DNA of 64,000 bases from Poriferisodalis sp965208555 (lineage in GTDB: Bacteria > Actinomycetota > Acidimicrobiia > Acidimicrobiales > Poriferisodalaceae), in the NCBI RefSeq assembly GCF_965208555.1, contig NZ_OZ242342.1, positions 3,534,001-3,598,000 on the forward strand, written 5' to 3'. Positions 1 to 7,624 of this stretch are shown piece by piece. Under the pieces are notes generated by a model. It made no database searches and had not been told where the DNA came from. It worked only from the letters and a program-made list of their open reading frames with translations. Every line of letters starts with the position of its first letter. Within the stretch, counting starts at the first letter, position 1. A program made the translations under genes and the position numbers.

Positions 1-1
1 G

Positions 2-1123
2 GCGCCCTTCACACTGGCCACCGATGCAGCCGTCGAGCTTGACGGACCCGCGATGGACCTGCCGTGCCCAGCGGCTCGGGTCTACGTCGCGCCTGCGATC
101 GCCGGTCATGTCGGCGCCGACACCGCAGCGGCAGTGCTCGCTGGAGGGCCGCATCGCGATGACCGCGTCACCCTGCTGGTGGACGTGGGCACCAATGCCG
201 AGATCGTGCTGGGGAGCTCGGGTGGCCTGTGGGCCGCGTCCAGCCCGACCGGGCCCGCCTTCGAAGGCGCGCAGATCAGCTGCGGTCAGCGTGCAACGCC
301 GGGAGCGATCGAACGGGTACGCATCGATCCGGTGACCTGGGCTCCCAAGGTGCGCGTCATAGGCAGCGACCTGTGGTCCGATGAGCCTGGCTTCACGGAA
401 GAGATCGAGCGGCGGGTTGCCGCCGGATCTCGCAGCGCGGCCGCCGGCGTCACAGGCATCTGCGGCTCGGGGATCATCGAGGTCATCGCCGAGATGTACC
501 TGGCCGGGGTTCTGTCGTCCGATGGAGTCATCGCAGCACCGCCAAGCGAGGGCCCGCGGGCTGCCCGGGTCATCTCCGACGGCCGAACGTCGTCGTTCGT
601 GCTGTACGAACCGCCAGCAGGCACCGGCGGACCGACGATCTGCATCACTCAGAACGACGTTCGGGCCATCCAGCTGGCAAAGGCGGCACTGCGCGCAGGC
701 ATCGACCTGCTGTGCGAGCACGCCGGCATCCATGCTCCCGATCGTGTGCAGCTCGCCGGAGCCTTCGGGGCGCACATCGACCCGGTGCGGGCAATGGTGC
801 TCGGCCTCATTGGCGATTGCGACCCGGCTGCTGTGCGATCGGTCGGCAACGCTGCAGGGACAGGCGCTGTTCGCGCGCTGCTGTCGGGCACTCAGCGGAC
901 CGAGATGGAACGCGTGGTGAGCGGCATTCGCAAGATCGAGACCGCTACCGAACCCCGATTTCAGGAACTCTTCGTTGCAGCGATGGCACTCCCCCACGCC
1001 GCCGCGCCCACCCCGCAGCTCGCGACCGTGGTGAGTCTTCCCCCCCGCGCATCGGCTACGACTTCACGTCAGCAACAACGCGGCAGACGCCGGGCAACAC
1101 CCCCAGCGAGCGAGGAACCATGA
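2..1123 (+). CDS. RACo-type corrinoid activation protein, C-terminal ASKHA (DUF4445) part; 5' end outside window
   Basis: The reading frame is open from the first bases of the window, so the N-terminus (in full-length RACo proteins a 2Fe-2S ferredoxin domain) lies outside. About 373 residues are visible. The phosphate-binding segment LLVDVGTNAEIVLG, the block SPTGPAFEGAQISCGQ, the GICGSGIIEVIAEM loop and LAGAFGAHIDP match the ASKHA-fold ATPase part of RamA/RACo proteins. These use ATP to re-reduce Co(II) corrinoid proteins that have fallen out of the methyl-transfer cycle. The last ~60 residues are a low-complexity basic tail. The stop overlaps the next start as ATGA, so it is translationally coupled to the MttB-family methyltransferase, which fits reactivation of that enzyme's corrinoid partner. 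The family call is strong; the exact partner is inferred. Confidence 0.9.
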   Translation, partial: APFTLATDAAVELDGPAMDLPCPAARVYVAPAIAGHVGADTAAAVLAGGPHRDDRVTLLVDVGTNAEIVLGSSGGLWAASSPTGPAFEGAQISCGQRATPGAIERVRIDPVTWAPKVRVIGSDLWSDEPGFTEEIERRVAAGSRSAAAGVTGICGSGIIEVIAEMYLAGVLSSDGVIAAPPSEGPRAARVISDGRTSSFVLYEPPAGTGGPTICITQNDVRAIQLAKAALRAGIDLLCEHAGIHAPDRVQLAGAFGAHIDPVRAMVLGLIGDCDPAAVRSVGNAAGTGAVRALLSGTQRTEMERVVSGIRKIETATEPRFQELFVAAMALPHAAAPTPQLATVVSLPPRASATTSRQQQRGRRRATPPASEEP

Positions 1124-2652
1124 GCGAGCGACGACGACGAGGGGGCGGCCGCGCGGCACGCCAGGCCCAACGGACGGCGGCCGAGGTGGCCTTCAACACC
1201 CACGTGCACCGGACGCTCCCCCCGGTGAGCGTGCTTGACGACGACGGCCTTGCCCAGATTGAGGAGAACGCCGAGCTGATCCTGTCCGAGGTGGGCGTTG
1301 CCTTTCAGGACTTCCCCCGCGCACTCGAATTGTGGCGCGACGCGGGCGCCGATGTAGACGGCGAGATCGTGCGTTTCCCCCGCGGCATGTGCCGCGAGAT
1401 CGTGCAGGCCAATGCACCAGCTGTGTACACCCAACACGCCCGCAACCCAGCGCGCTCGGTGCCGATCGGCGGCGATGCCACAGTGTTCGCTCCCAACTAC
1501 GGCTCGCCGTTCGTGACTGACCTTGACGGAGGGCGTCGATATGCCACGCTGGCGGACTTCGAGCGAGTCGTCAAGCTGGTCTGGATGCTCCCGCACCTGC
1601 ATCACAGCGGCGGCACGGTCTGCGAACCGGTGGACGTGCCGGTGAACAAACGGCACCTGGACATGGTCTACGCACACCTGCGCTACAGCGACAAACCGCT
1701 GATGGGCTCGGTCACCGCCGCCAAGCGAGCGACCGACTCGGTGGAGCTGTGCCGCATCGCGTTCGGCGGTGATCTGGGCGACCGCACCGTGCTGACCAGT
1801 CTCATCAATGCGTCGTCCCCGCTGCGCTGGGACGCCACCATGCTGGGTGCCGCTGAGGTGTACGCACAGAACAACCAGGCGTGCGTGATCTCGCCGTTCA
1901 TCCTGGCCGGGGCGATGTCGCCGGTCACCGTGGCGGCACTGGCAGCCCAGGCACTGGCCGAGGCGCTGTCGGGCATGGCGTTCTGCCAGCTCGTGCGGCC
2001 CGCCGCACCCGTGATCTTCGGCACGTTTGCATCGTCGATGTCGATGGCCACCGGCGCACCCACCTTCGGCACACCCGAGGCAGGCCTGGCGATCTACGTG
2101 ATGGCCGAGCTTGCACGGCGGGTCGGGGTGCCGTTCCGTTCCGGCGGACAATTCACGTCATCCAAGGCGCCGGATGCACAGGCGGCCTACGAGTCCGCCT
2201 CGACGCTGCTGCCCACGATGGCCGCAGGTGTGAACTTCGTGCTGCACGCCGCCGGCTGGCTCGAAGGCGGGCTGACGCTGAGCTACGAGAAGCTGCTGAT
2301 GGACGCCGACCAGCTCGGCATGATGGAGGTGTACGCAAAGGGCATCGACATGACCCCCAACGGTCAGGCGGTCGAGGCATTCACGACCAACCCGCACGGT
2401 GACCACTTCCTGGGTCACCCGCACACGCTGGCGAATTTCGAGACGGCCTTCTACCAATCATCCATCGCGGACAACAACAGCTTCGAGCAGTGGGCCGATG
2501 AAGGGTCGCAGGACGCCGCGCAGCGGGCCAACGGGTTGATGAAGCAGATGCTCGCTGACTACGAGCCGCCGCCGATCGATGAGGCCGTCGATGCCGAACT
2601 GCGCGACTACATCGCCCGCCGCAAGGCCGAGGAACCCGACGCCATCGTCTGA
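1120..2652 (+). CDS. Trimethylamine methyltransferase (MttB) family protein, non-pyrrolysine type
   Basis: A 510-residue MttB-superfamily corrinoid methyltransferase. ATG 1120 is chosen because it overlaps the upstream stop as ATGA; the same frame is open further upstream but there it only shadows the previous gene. The family core is visible: an N-terminal block with LIEENAELILSEVGV-like sequence, central FAPNYGSPFV, GHPHTLANFETAFY near residue 430 and the helical tail ELRDYIARRKAEE. There is no in-frame TAG, so this is not the pyrrolysine enzyme that demethylates trimethylamine. Non-Pyl members are known to demethylate glycine betaine, proline betaine or carnitine and pass the methyl group to a corrinoid protein. 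Neither the corrinoid protein nor the methyl-corrinoid:THF methyltransferase is in the window; they probably lie upstream. Substrate is not decidable from sequence. Confidence 0.9.
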   Translation: MSERRRRGGGRAARQAQRTAAEVAFNTHVHRTLPPVSVLDDDGLAQIEENAELILSEVGVAFQDFPRALELWRDAGADVDGEIVRFPRGMCREIVQANAPAVYTQHARNPARSVPIGGDATVFAPNYGSPFVTDLDGGRRYATLADFERVVKLVWMLPHLHHSGGTVCEPVDVPVNKRHLDMVYAHLRYSDKPLMGSVTAAKRATDSVELCRIAFGGDLGDRTVLTSLINASSPLRWDATMLGAAEVYAQNNQACVISPFILAGAMSPVTVAALAAQALAEALSGMAFCQLVRPAAPVIFGTFASSMSMATGAPTFGTPEAGLAIYVMAELARRVGVPFRSGGQFTSSKAPDAQAAYESASTLLPTMAAGVNFVLHAAGWLEGGLTLSYEKLLMDADQLGMMEVYAKGIDMTPNGQAVEAFTTNPHGDHFLGHPHTLANFETAFYQSSIADNNSFEQWADEGSQDAAQRANGLMKQMLADYEPPPIDEAVDAELRDYIARRKAEEPDAIV

Positions 2653-2675
2653 CGCTGGCGCCAGCGCGTGCTGGG

Positions 2676-3500
2676 TCAGGTGGCGACGACGGCGGTGACG
2701 CCGGCCACGGCCGCGACGATGCCGACTCCTTGACGCGCGTTGAGAGCATCCTGGTAGGCGAACCTGCCGACGATCACGCTCATCACCGGGAACATCGACG
2801 CGCCCACCACGGTGGCTGGCGGGTCGAACCAGATGCCGATGATGTAGAAGATGGTGGCTCCCGCACTCGCGACGCCGGTCAGCAACGCAAAGCCCATCAC
2901 CTCAGGTGGTGGCAGCGCCGGCAGACCTCGGATCGCGACCACGACGGCCATGAGTGTCACCGACGTCAGCCGCTGGCCGAACCCCGGCCAGGCCCCCGAG
3001 CTCTCGGACAAGTCGACCAAGACGCTGAGACCCACGCCGTAGCCCAGGCCCGACAGAGTCGCCCAGACAGTTCCCGCTGCGACATGCCTGCCGCGGGTTC
3101 CGCCGGCCGTCACCAAGCCCAGTCCGCCGAAAGCCACGGCTGCCCCGAGGATGCCGACGAGCGGCGGGTCGTGACCCCGCAGTGCGGTGTAGGCGAACGG
3201 AATGACCGCTGACAGCGTCGCCACGATCGGTGCGGCGATGGCCGAGCCGGCCCGGTCGAGCGACGTGTAATACAGCGCCAAGCCTGCGCCGAGCCCCAAT
3301 CCTGACACGAGGCCTCGCCCGAAGTCGTCGCCGGCGAAGGAGCCCGGAATGAACAGCAGCACCGACAGCGAGACCAGCGCCGCTGCGCCCTGGAACACGA
3401 TCATCGCTGAGAGCACATGGCAGCGAGTCACCACCCGGCGCCCGAACAGGTCGCTGGTGCCGATGCTCACCGACGTGAGCAGGCCGAACAGCGCTCCCAT
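2676..3500 (-). CDS. EamA/DMT-family transporter
   Basis: A 274-residue protein built almost entirely of hydrophobic helices (about ten), with the two-fold EamA pattern: each half ends in a glycine-rich helix (AAVAFGGLGLVTAGG and GIVAAVAGVTAVVAT). Members of this drug/metabolite superfamily export or import small metabolites across the cytoplasmic membrane. It is the last gene of the leftward run that begins with formate dehydrogenase, 18 nt after the MFS gene, and converges on the MttB-family gene with a 23-nt gap. A role in moving a substrate or product of the C1 pathway is a guess from position only. Confidence 0.85.
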   Translation of the reverse strand: MGALFGLLTSVSIGTSDLFGRRVVTRCHVLSAMIVFQGAAALVSLSVLLFIPGSFAGDDFGRGLVSGLGLGAGLALYYTSLDRAGSAIAAPIVATLSAVIPFAYTALRGHDPPLVGILGAAVAFGGLGLVTAGGTRGRHVAAGTVWATLSGLGYGVGLSVLVDLSESSGAWPGFGQRLTSVTLMAVVVAIRGLPALPPPEVMGFALLTGVASAGATIFYIIGIWFDPPATVVGASMFPVMSVIVGRFAYQDALNARQGVGIVAAVAGVTAVVAT

Positions 3501-3518
3501 GCTGCGCTCGCTGCCGAC

Positions 3519-4877
3519 CTACCGGCGCCGGCGCAGCAGCGTTGCCACGGCTGCTGAGGCTCGGGCAGGAATGGGCAGGAACGTCCCCTGCTGCGCCACG
3601 GTCGGACCGGCAACCAGCAGCATGCGGCCGGCGACGAAGGTGGCAATGGAGATGTGGGCTGCCGCCATCACGACGTAGAACGCATTGAGCGTCACTGACA
3701 TGCCGATCGCCGCACAGATTGGTCCGATCGTCGCACCGACACCGTTCATCCGCACCATCACAGCACTGGCGCCCGCTCGCTGGGAATCCCGCAGCCAGTC
3801 GTTCGCTTGCGCCACTGCCATGGAATAGATCGGATAGGCAAAAGCACCCATGACGGCCATCACCGCGACGCCGATCAGCGTCGCCTCGTCGAGCAGCATC
3901 ATCACAACGCAGGCACTGCCGGCAATGACCGCGGCTGCCACGATGACAATGCGCCGGGGCACACGATCAGACAGCCGTCCAAGCGGGATCTGACCGAAGA
4001 GGCTGCCGACCATCGGCGCCGCAACAAAGAGCGCCACCTGCAACGGGGTCAGCCCTCGCGAGGCCGCGTAGACCGGACCGATGGCCGAGATGGACCCCAA
4101 CGCGGCGCCGACCAGGAATGCCACCACCACACCGGTCGGTGCCGTGTGCATCAGTGTTCGAAGCCCGACTCGCTCAGGGACCACCACCGGCGGGCTCACG
4201 GATGCCGACAGGGACATGGGCACCAGCGCCAGGGAGACCATCACCGACACCACGGCGAACAAGGCGAAGCCGTCAGTGTCTGCGGTGGCCACCAGCAGCT
4301 GCCCGGCTGCGATGGCGCCCATGGTGATGACCATGTAGCGGGCCAGCATCTGACCCCGGTTCTCGTTGGTTGCCAATTCGTTCAACCAGGTCTCGGCAAC
4401 CACGATCAATGCGGCAAAGCAAACGCCCCATCCGAAGCGGCCGACACCCCAGACCACCGGATTGACGAACACCGCCTGCACCAGCACGACGCTGCTGCCC
4501 GTTGACGCCAAGGCAGCAAAGACTCGGACATGGCCGACTTGGCGCAGAAAATGCGGCGCGACGGCAGCACCCGCCAGGAAGCCCACGAAGTTCATTGCCA
4601 TCACCAGACCCGCGACCGTGGAACCGAAGCCCTCGGATTCGGCGCGGACGCCCAGCAGCGTGTTCTGCAGGCCATTGCCGGCCATCAGCAGCGCTATGCC
4701 GACGAAGAGCGCCGTACTGCGAGCTGCCGGTGAGGCGAGCGCCGGTCCGCCCACCACGGGTTCGGGAGTCCTGGCCCGCGAGATGCGCGGCAGGCGTTCG
4801 GCAGCCATCTCGCGCGCACGCCGGAGCGCACGGTCCCGGCGAGTGGCTCGTGCAGTGTCCGGCTCGTCCGCCGACAC
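3519..4877 (-). CDS. MFS transporter
   Basis: A 452-residue major facilitator protein. A basic cytosolic N-terminus of about 50 residues (RATRRDRALRRAREMAAERL) precedes twelve predicted membrane helices. GRLSDRVPRRIVIVAAAV in the second half is the loop 8-9 counterpart of the MFS signature, and VVAETWLNE in helix 5 resembles the YcaD-like branch. It starts 6 nt after the stop of the formate dehydrogenase Fe-S gene, so it is very probably cotranscribed. Substrate unknown. Confidence 0.85.
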   Translation of the reverse strand: MSADEPDTARATRRDRALRRAREMAAERLPRISRARTPEPVVGGPALASPAARSTALFVGIALLMAGNGLQNTLLGVRAESEGFGSTVAGLVMAMNFVGFLAGAAVAPHFLRQVGHVRVFAALASTGSSVVLVQAVFVNPVVWGVGRFGWGVCFAALIVVAETWLNELATNENRGQMLARYMVITMGAIAAGQLLVATADTDGFALFAVVSVMVSLALVPMSLSASVSPPVVVPERVGLRTLMHTAPTGVVVAFLVGAALGSISAIGPVYAASRGLTPLQVALFVAAPMVGSLFGQIPLGRLSDRVPRRIVIVAAAVIAGSACVVMMLLDEATLIGVAVMAVMGAFAYPIYSMAVAQANDWLRDSQRAGASAVMVRMNGVGATIGPICAAIGMSVTLNAFYVVMAAAHISIATFVAGRMLLVAGPTVAQQGTFLPIPARASAAVATLLRRRR

Positions 4878-4883
4878 CGGTGT

Positions 4884-5843
4884 CTAGGACCCCATGCTGT
4901 CTGGTGTCGGGTTGTCTGGTGTGGGGCTGTCTGGTGTGAGTGCGTCAGTCGTGGCCGGTTCGAAGGCCGGTGCATGCACGTACTGCCAGCCGAATCTTCC
5001 CTTGATGCACAGGTGCCCGCTGGTGACCGAATGATCGGCAGGAGAGGTCACCTTCACGATCTGCTCGTCCTGAACATGCAGTTCGAGGTTGCAGCCGACG
5101 CCGCAGTACGAACACACCGTGCGGCTGACGGTCTGGTCATCGGGCCGCCACTCTCCCACGGCGCGCAGATCGAATTCGGTGCGGAACTGCAAGGCACCGG
5201 TGGGGCACACAGCGACGCAGTTGCCGCAATAGACACAGGCGCTCTCCGGAAGCTCGACGTCGTACTCGGTGCGGATGCGGGCATCGAAGCCCCGCCCCGC
5301 CACCGCGATGGCAAAGGTGTGCTGAGCGTCGTCGCCGCACGCCTCGACGCACTTGTAGCACAGCACGCAGCGGTCGTACGCCCGGATGTAAAGGTCGTCC
5401 TGGATCCGCACGGGATCGTCCACATGGGCGACCCCGGCATCGGCCTCCGTGCTCAGTGCCGAGGAGTAACGCTCCGCATCAGCGCCGTAGTGCTGGGACC
5501 ATACAGTGATCTCTGCGGCCTGGGACACGTCGTTGGCCGAGCCCAGGAACTCCAGCACCATGCGTCTGCTGTGACGCACGCGCTCGGAGTCCGTGCTGAT
5601 CTGCATGCCGTCCTCCGCGGGCCGAGAGCACGCGGGTACGAGTGTGCGGGAGCCCTCGAGTTCCACGACGCAGACCCGGCAGACGTTCACCGGCGTGAGG
5701 TTGGGCGCCCAGCAGATCGTGGGGGTATTCACGCCTGCGGCCGTGCACGCAGCCAGGATCGTCTGGCCCTGTGGCACCGACACCTCGCGCCCGTCGATGC
5801 TCACTGTGACCTGCGAGCTGGCGCTGCCATTGCCGGAACTCAT
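4884..5843 (-). CDS. Formate dehydrogenase, separate NuoG-like iron-sulfur subunit (2Fe-2S, 2x4Fe-4S, MopB 4Fe-4S)
   Basis: 319 residues that correspond to the N-terminal third of a canonical FdsA/FdhA catalytic subunit, here as its own gene. In order: a 2Fe-2S ferredoxin domain (CWAPN..., CRVC, ACSRP; residues ~10-75), a His-Cys region, two 4Fe-4S clusters (CVLCYKCVEAC and CVYCGNCVAVCP, ~145-205), then the MopB Fe4S4 domain (CSYCGVGC ... GHLCIKG, ~240-285). The Mo-binding catalytic domain is absent and is encoded two genes upstream. It ends in a TPDSPTPDNPTPDS tail from a tandem DNA repeat. ATG 5843 overlaps the NuoEF-fusion stop (ATGA). It should carry electrons between the catalytic subunit and the diaphorase. 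Confidence 0.9.
   Translation of the reverse strand: MSSGNGSASSQVTVSIDGREVSVPQGQTILAACTAAGVNTPTICWAPNLTPVNVCRVCVVELEGSRTLVPACSRPAEDGMQISTDSERVRHSRRMVLEFLGSANDVSQAAEITVWSQHYGADAERYSSALSTEADAGVAHVDDPVRIQDDLYIRAYDRCVLCYKCVEACGDDAQHTFAIAVAGRGFDARIRTEYDVELPESACVYCGNCVAVCPTGALQFRTEFDLRAVGEWRPDDQTVSRTVCSYCGVGCNLELHVQDEQIVKVTSPADHSVTSGHLCIKGRFGWQYVHAPAFEPATTDALTPDSPTPDNPTPDSMGS
4898..4942. repeat. Three tandem 15-nt repeats in the 3' end of the FDH iron-sulfur gene
   Basis: Three consecutive units starting TGTCTGGTGT (at 4898, 4913 and 4928) share their first ten bases exactly and differ in the last five. On the coding strand they encode the pentapeptide-like tail TPDSPTPDNPTPDS. The number of units is likely to vary between strains. 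No function beyond a flexible C-terminal tail is suggested. Confidence 0.85.
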
Positions 5844-7624
5844 GATCGTTCAGCCTCCAGCAGACCCAACCGCATTCCTGACAGCACGGCAGAAGCCGCA
5901 GTATGGCCGAGGCCGCAGATGGATGCGTCACCCATCGCACCGGCAATGTCGTCGAGCAGGTGCCGTTGCCGATCGGTGGGTGCGCCGGCCCGGCGGATGT
6001 GCGTGACGATCTCATGCTGGCGAACGGTGCCGATGCGGCACGGCACGCATTGGCCGCAGGACTCGTCACGGAAGAACTCGGCCAGCCGCTCGATGACCGA
6101 GCTCATGTCGGCTGAGTCATTGAAGACCATGACGGGTCCGGAGCCCAGCGTCGTGCCGGCATTGCGGGTGTCTTCCAGCGACAGCGGCAGGTCGAGCGCA
6201 TCGGGTCCGACGAAACTGCCCGCGGCCCCGCCCAGCAGGACCGCCCGCAGATTGCCCTGCACATCGCCGGCCAGCGACAGCAGCTCGCCCAGCGGCATCC
6301 CGAAAGGCGCCTCGTACAGCCCTGGTCGTCCGACATGGCCCGAGAGGCAGAACAGCTTGGTGCCCGGTGAGCCCTCAGTTCCCACGCCTCGGTATGCATC
6401 GGGACCGATCCGCAGGATCTCGTTCACATTGAGCAGCGTCTCAGGGTTGTTCACCACCGTCGGTCGGCCGAACAGTCCGTGGGTGGTGGGGAATGGCGGC
6501 TTGTTGCGGGGCTCGCCCCGGAATCCCTCAAGCGAGTTGAACAGCGCGGTCTCCTCGCCGCAGATATAGGCGCCGGCACCTCGGCGCAGCTCGATGTCGA
6601 AGGCTCGCCCCGACCCGGCCGCATCGTCGCCCAGCCAACCCGCATCGCGTGCCTGCGTGATGGCATGTCTGAGGCGTTGCGTGGCCAGCGGGTACTCGCC
6701 ACGGATGTAGATCCAGCCCTGTTCCGCTCCCACCGTCAAGCCGGCAACGGCGATGGACTCGACGACCGCCAGGGGTTCCAGTTCACAGAGCAGCCGGTCC
6801 TTGAACGTTCCGGGCTCGGATTCGTCGATATTGGCGACGACGTGCTTGGGACCCTCCCCGTCAGCCACTGCTCGCCACTTGATGCCAGTGGGAAACGCCG
6901 CCCCGCCCCGCCCGGACAGGCCCGCTGCGGTGACCTGGGAGATCACCTCATCGGTTCCGAGACGCAGTGCAGCGTCGAGTGCTGCTCCCCCACCCCGCGC
7001 CTGGTAGGCGCCCATGGAGAGGTTGTCGTTGCGGCTGGGGTCCCGACCGATCATCTGCCGCAGCAGGCTGGGCCCCTCGGGTGTCGACGCAGTGACGCTC
7101 ACCAGCAGGGATTCGGGGCCGCTGTCGTCGGCAGGGACGCGGTCGGATTCGCGCCGGCCCTGGATGAAGACCGCCGGAGCCCGTTCGCACTGCCCGAGGC
7201 ACGGGCTCTCGTGCACAGCGTGACCCTGCGAGCGCAGGTGCTCGGCCAGGGGCGCAGCTCCGGCCAATGCGCAGATGGGATCCACGCAGACGTGGCGGAC
7301 GCTGAGATCATGAGCGGGCGCTTCGGTGCGGAACATCTCGTAGAACGTGGCGACGCCGTAGGCCTCGGCCGGTGGCACACCCAGCGTGCGACCGACGAAG
7401 TTGAGGCCACCCGGCGAGATCCACCCAGCCTCGGTCTGGAGCGCGTGCAATGCGGGCAGCAACAGGTGTCGCATCTGCTTGCGGCGGCGCGTCCCTCCCC
7501 GCACGACACGCGGATGTTCGACGATGACGGCGCCTTCACTCGCCGCGTTGACGCCAAGCGCGGCCAACACCGCTCGCCGCTCCGATGCGGTGGGTTCCGC
7601 ATCGGAGAAGTGCAGGTCAGCCAC
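5840..7624 (-). CDS. NAD-dependent formate dehydrogenase, fused NuoE-NuoF (FdsG-FdsB) diaphorase subunit
   Basis: A fusion of the two diaphorase subunits (594 residues). Residues ~20-160 are NuoE-like with the thioredoxin-fold 2Fe-2S ligands CVDPIC and CLGQC. Residues ~180-590 are NuoF-like, with the FMN site GRGGAAFPTGIKW, the NAD-site segment YICGEETALFNSLEG and the 4Fe-4S motif ESCGQCVPCRIGT. It passes electrons from the Fe-S subunit to NAD+. I chose GTG 7624, which overlaps the FdhA stop as GTGGCTGA with AGGCGG just upstream. The longest open frame (ATG 7738) would add 38 low-complexity residues inside the upstream gene. The next gene overlaps by ATGA. Confidence 0.9.
   Translation of the reverse strand: MADLHFSDAEPTASERRAVLAALGVNAASEGAVIVEHPRVVRGGTRRRKQMRHLLLPALHALQTEAGWISPGGLNFVGRTLGVPPAEAYGVATFYEMFRTEAPAHDLSVRHVCVDPICALAGAAPLAEHLRSQGHAVHESPCLGQCERAPAVFIQGRRESDRVPADDSGPESLLVSVTASTPEGPSLLRQMIGRDPSRNDNLSMGAYQARGGGAALDAALRLGTDEVISQVTAAGLSGRGGAAFPTGIKWRAVADGEGPKHVVANIDESEPGTFKDRLLCELEPLAVVESIAVAGLTVGAEQGWIYIRGEYPLATQRLRHAITQARDAGWLGDDAAGSGRAFDIELRRGAGAYICGEETALFNSLEGFRGEPRNKPPFPTTHGLFGRPTVVNNPETLLNVNEILRIGPDAYRGVGTEGSPGTKLFCLSGHVGRPGLYEAPFGMPLGELLSLAGDVQGNLRAVLLGGAAGSFVGPDALDLPLSLEDTRNAGTTLGSGPVMVFNDSADMSSVIERLAEFFRDESCGQCVPCRIGTVRQHEIVTHIRRAGAPTDRQRHLLDDIAGAMGDASICGLGHTAASAVLSGMRLGLLEAERS

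Noticed and set aside
1120..2652. Pyrrolysine-containing trimethylamine methyltransferase
   Set aside because: No in-frame TAG occurs in the gene.
4898..4942. CRISPR-like array
   Set aside because: The units are 15 nt with no spacers and lie in frame inside a gene.
4974..6569. A 531-codon open frame antisense to the FDH diaphorase and Fe-S genes
   Set aside because: The opposite strand encodes proteins with full Fe-S, FMN and NAD motifs; this frame is a high-GC shadow.
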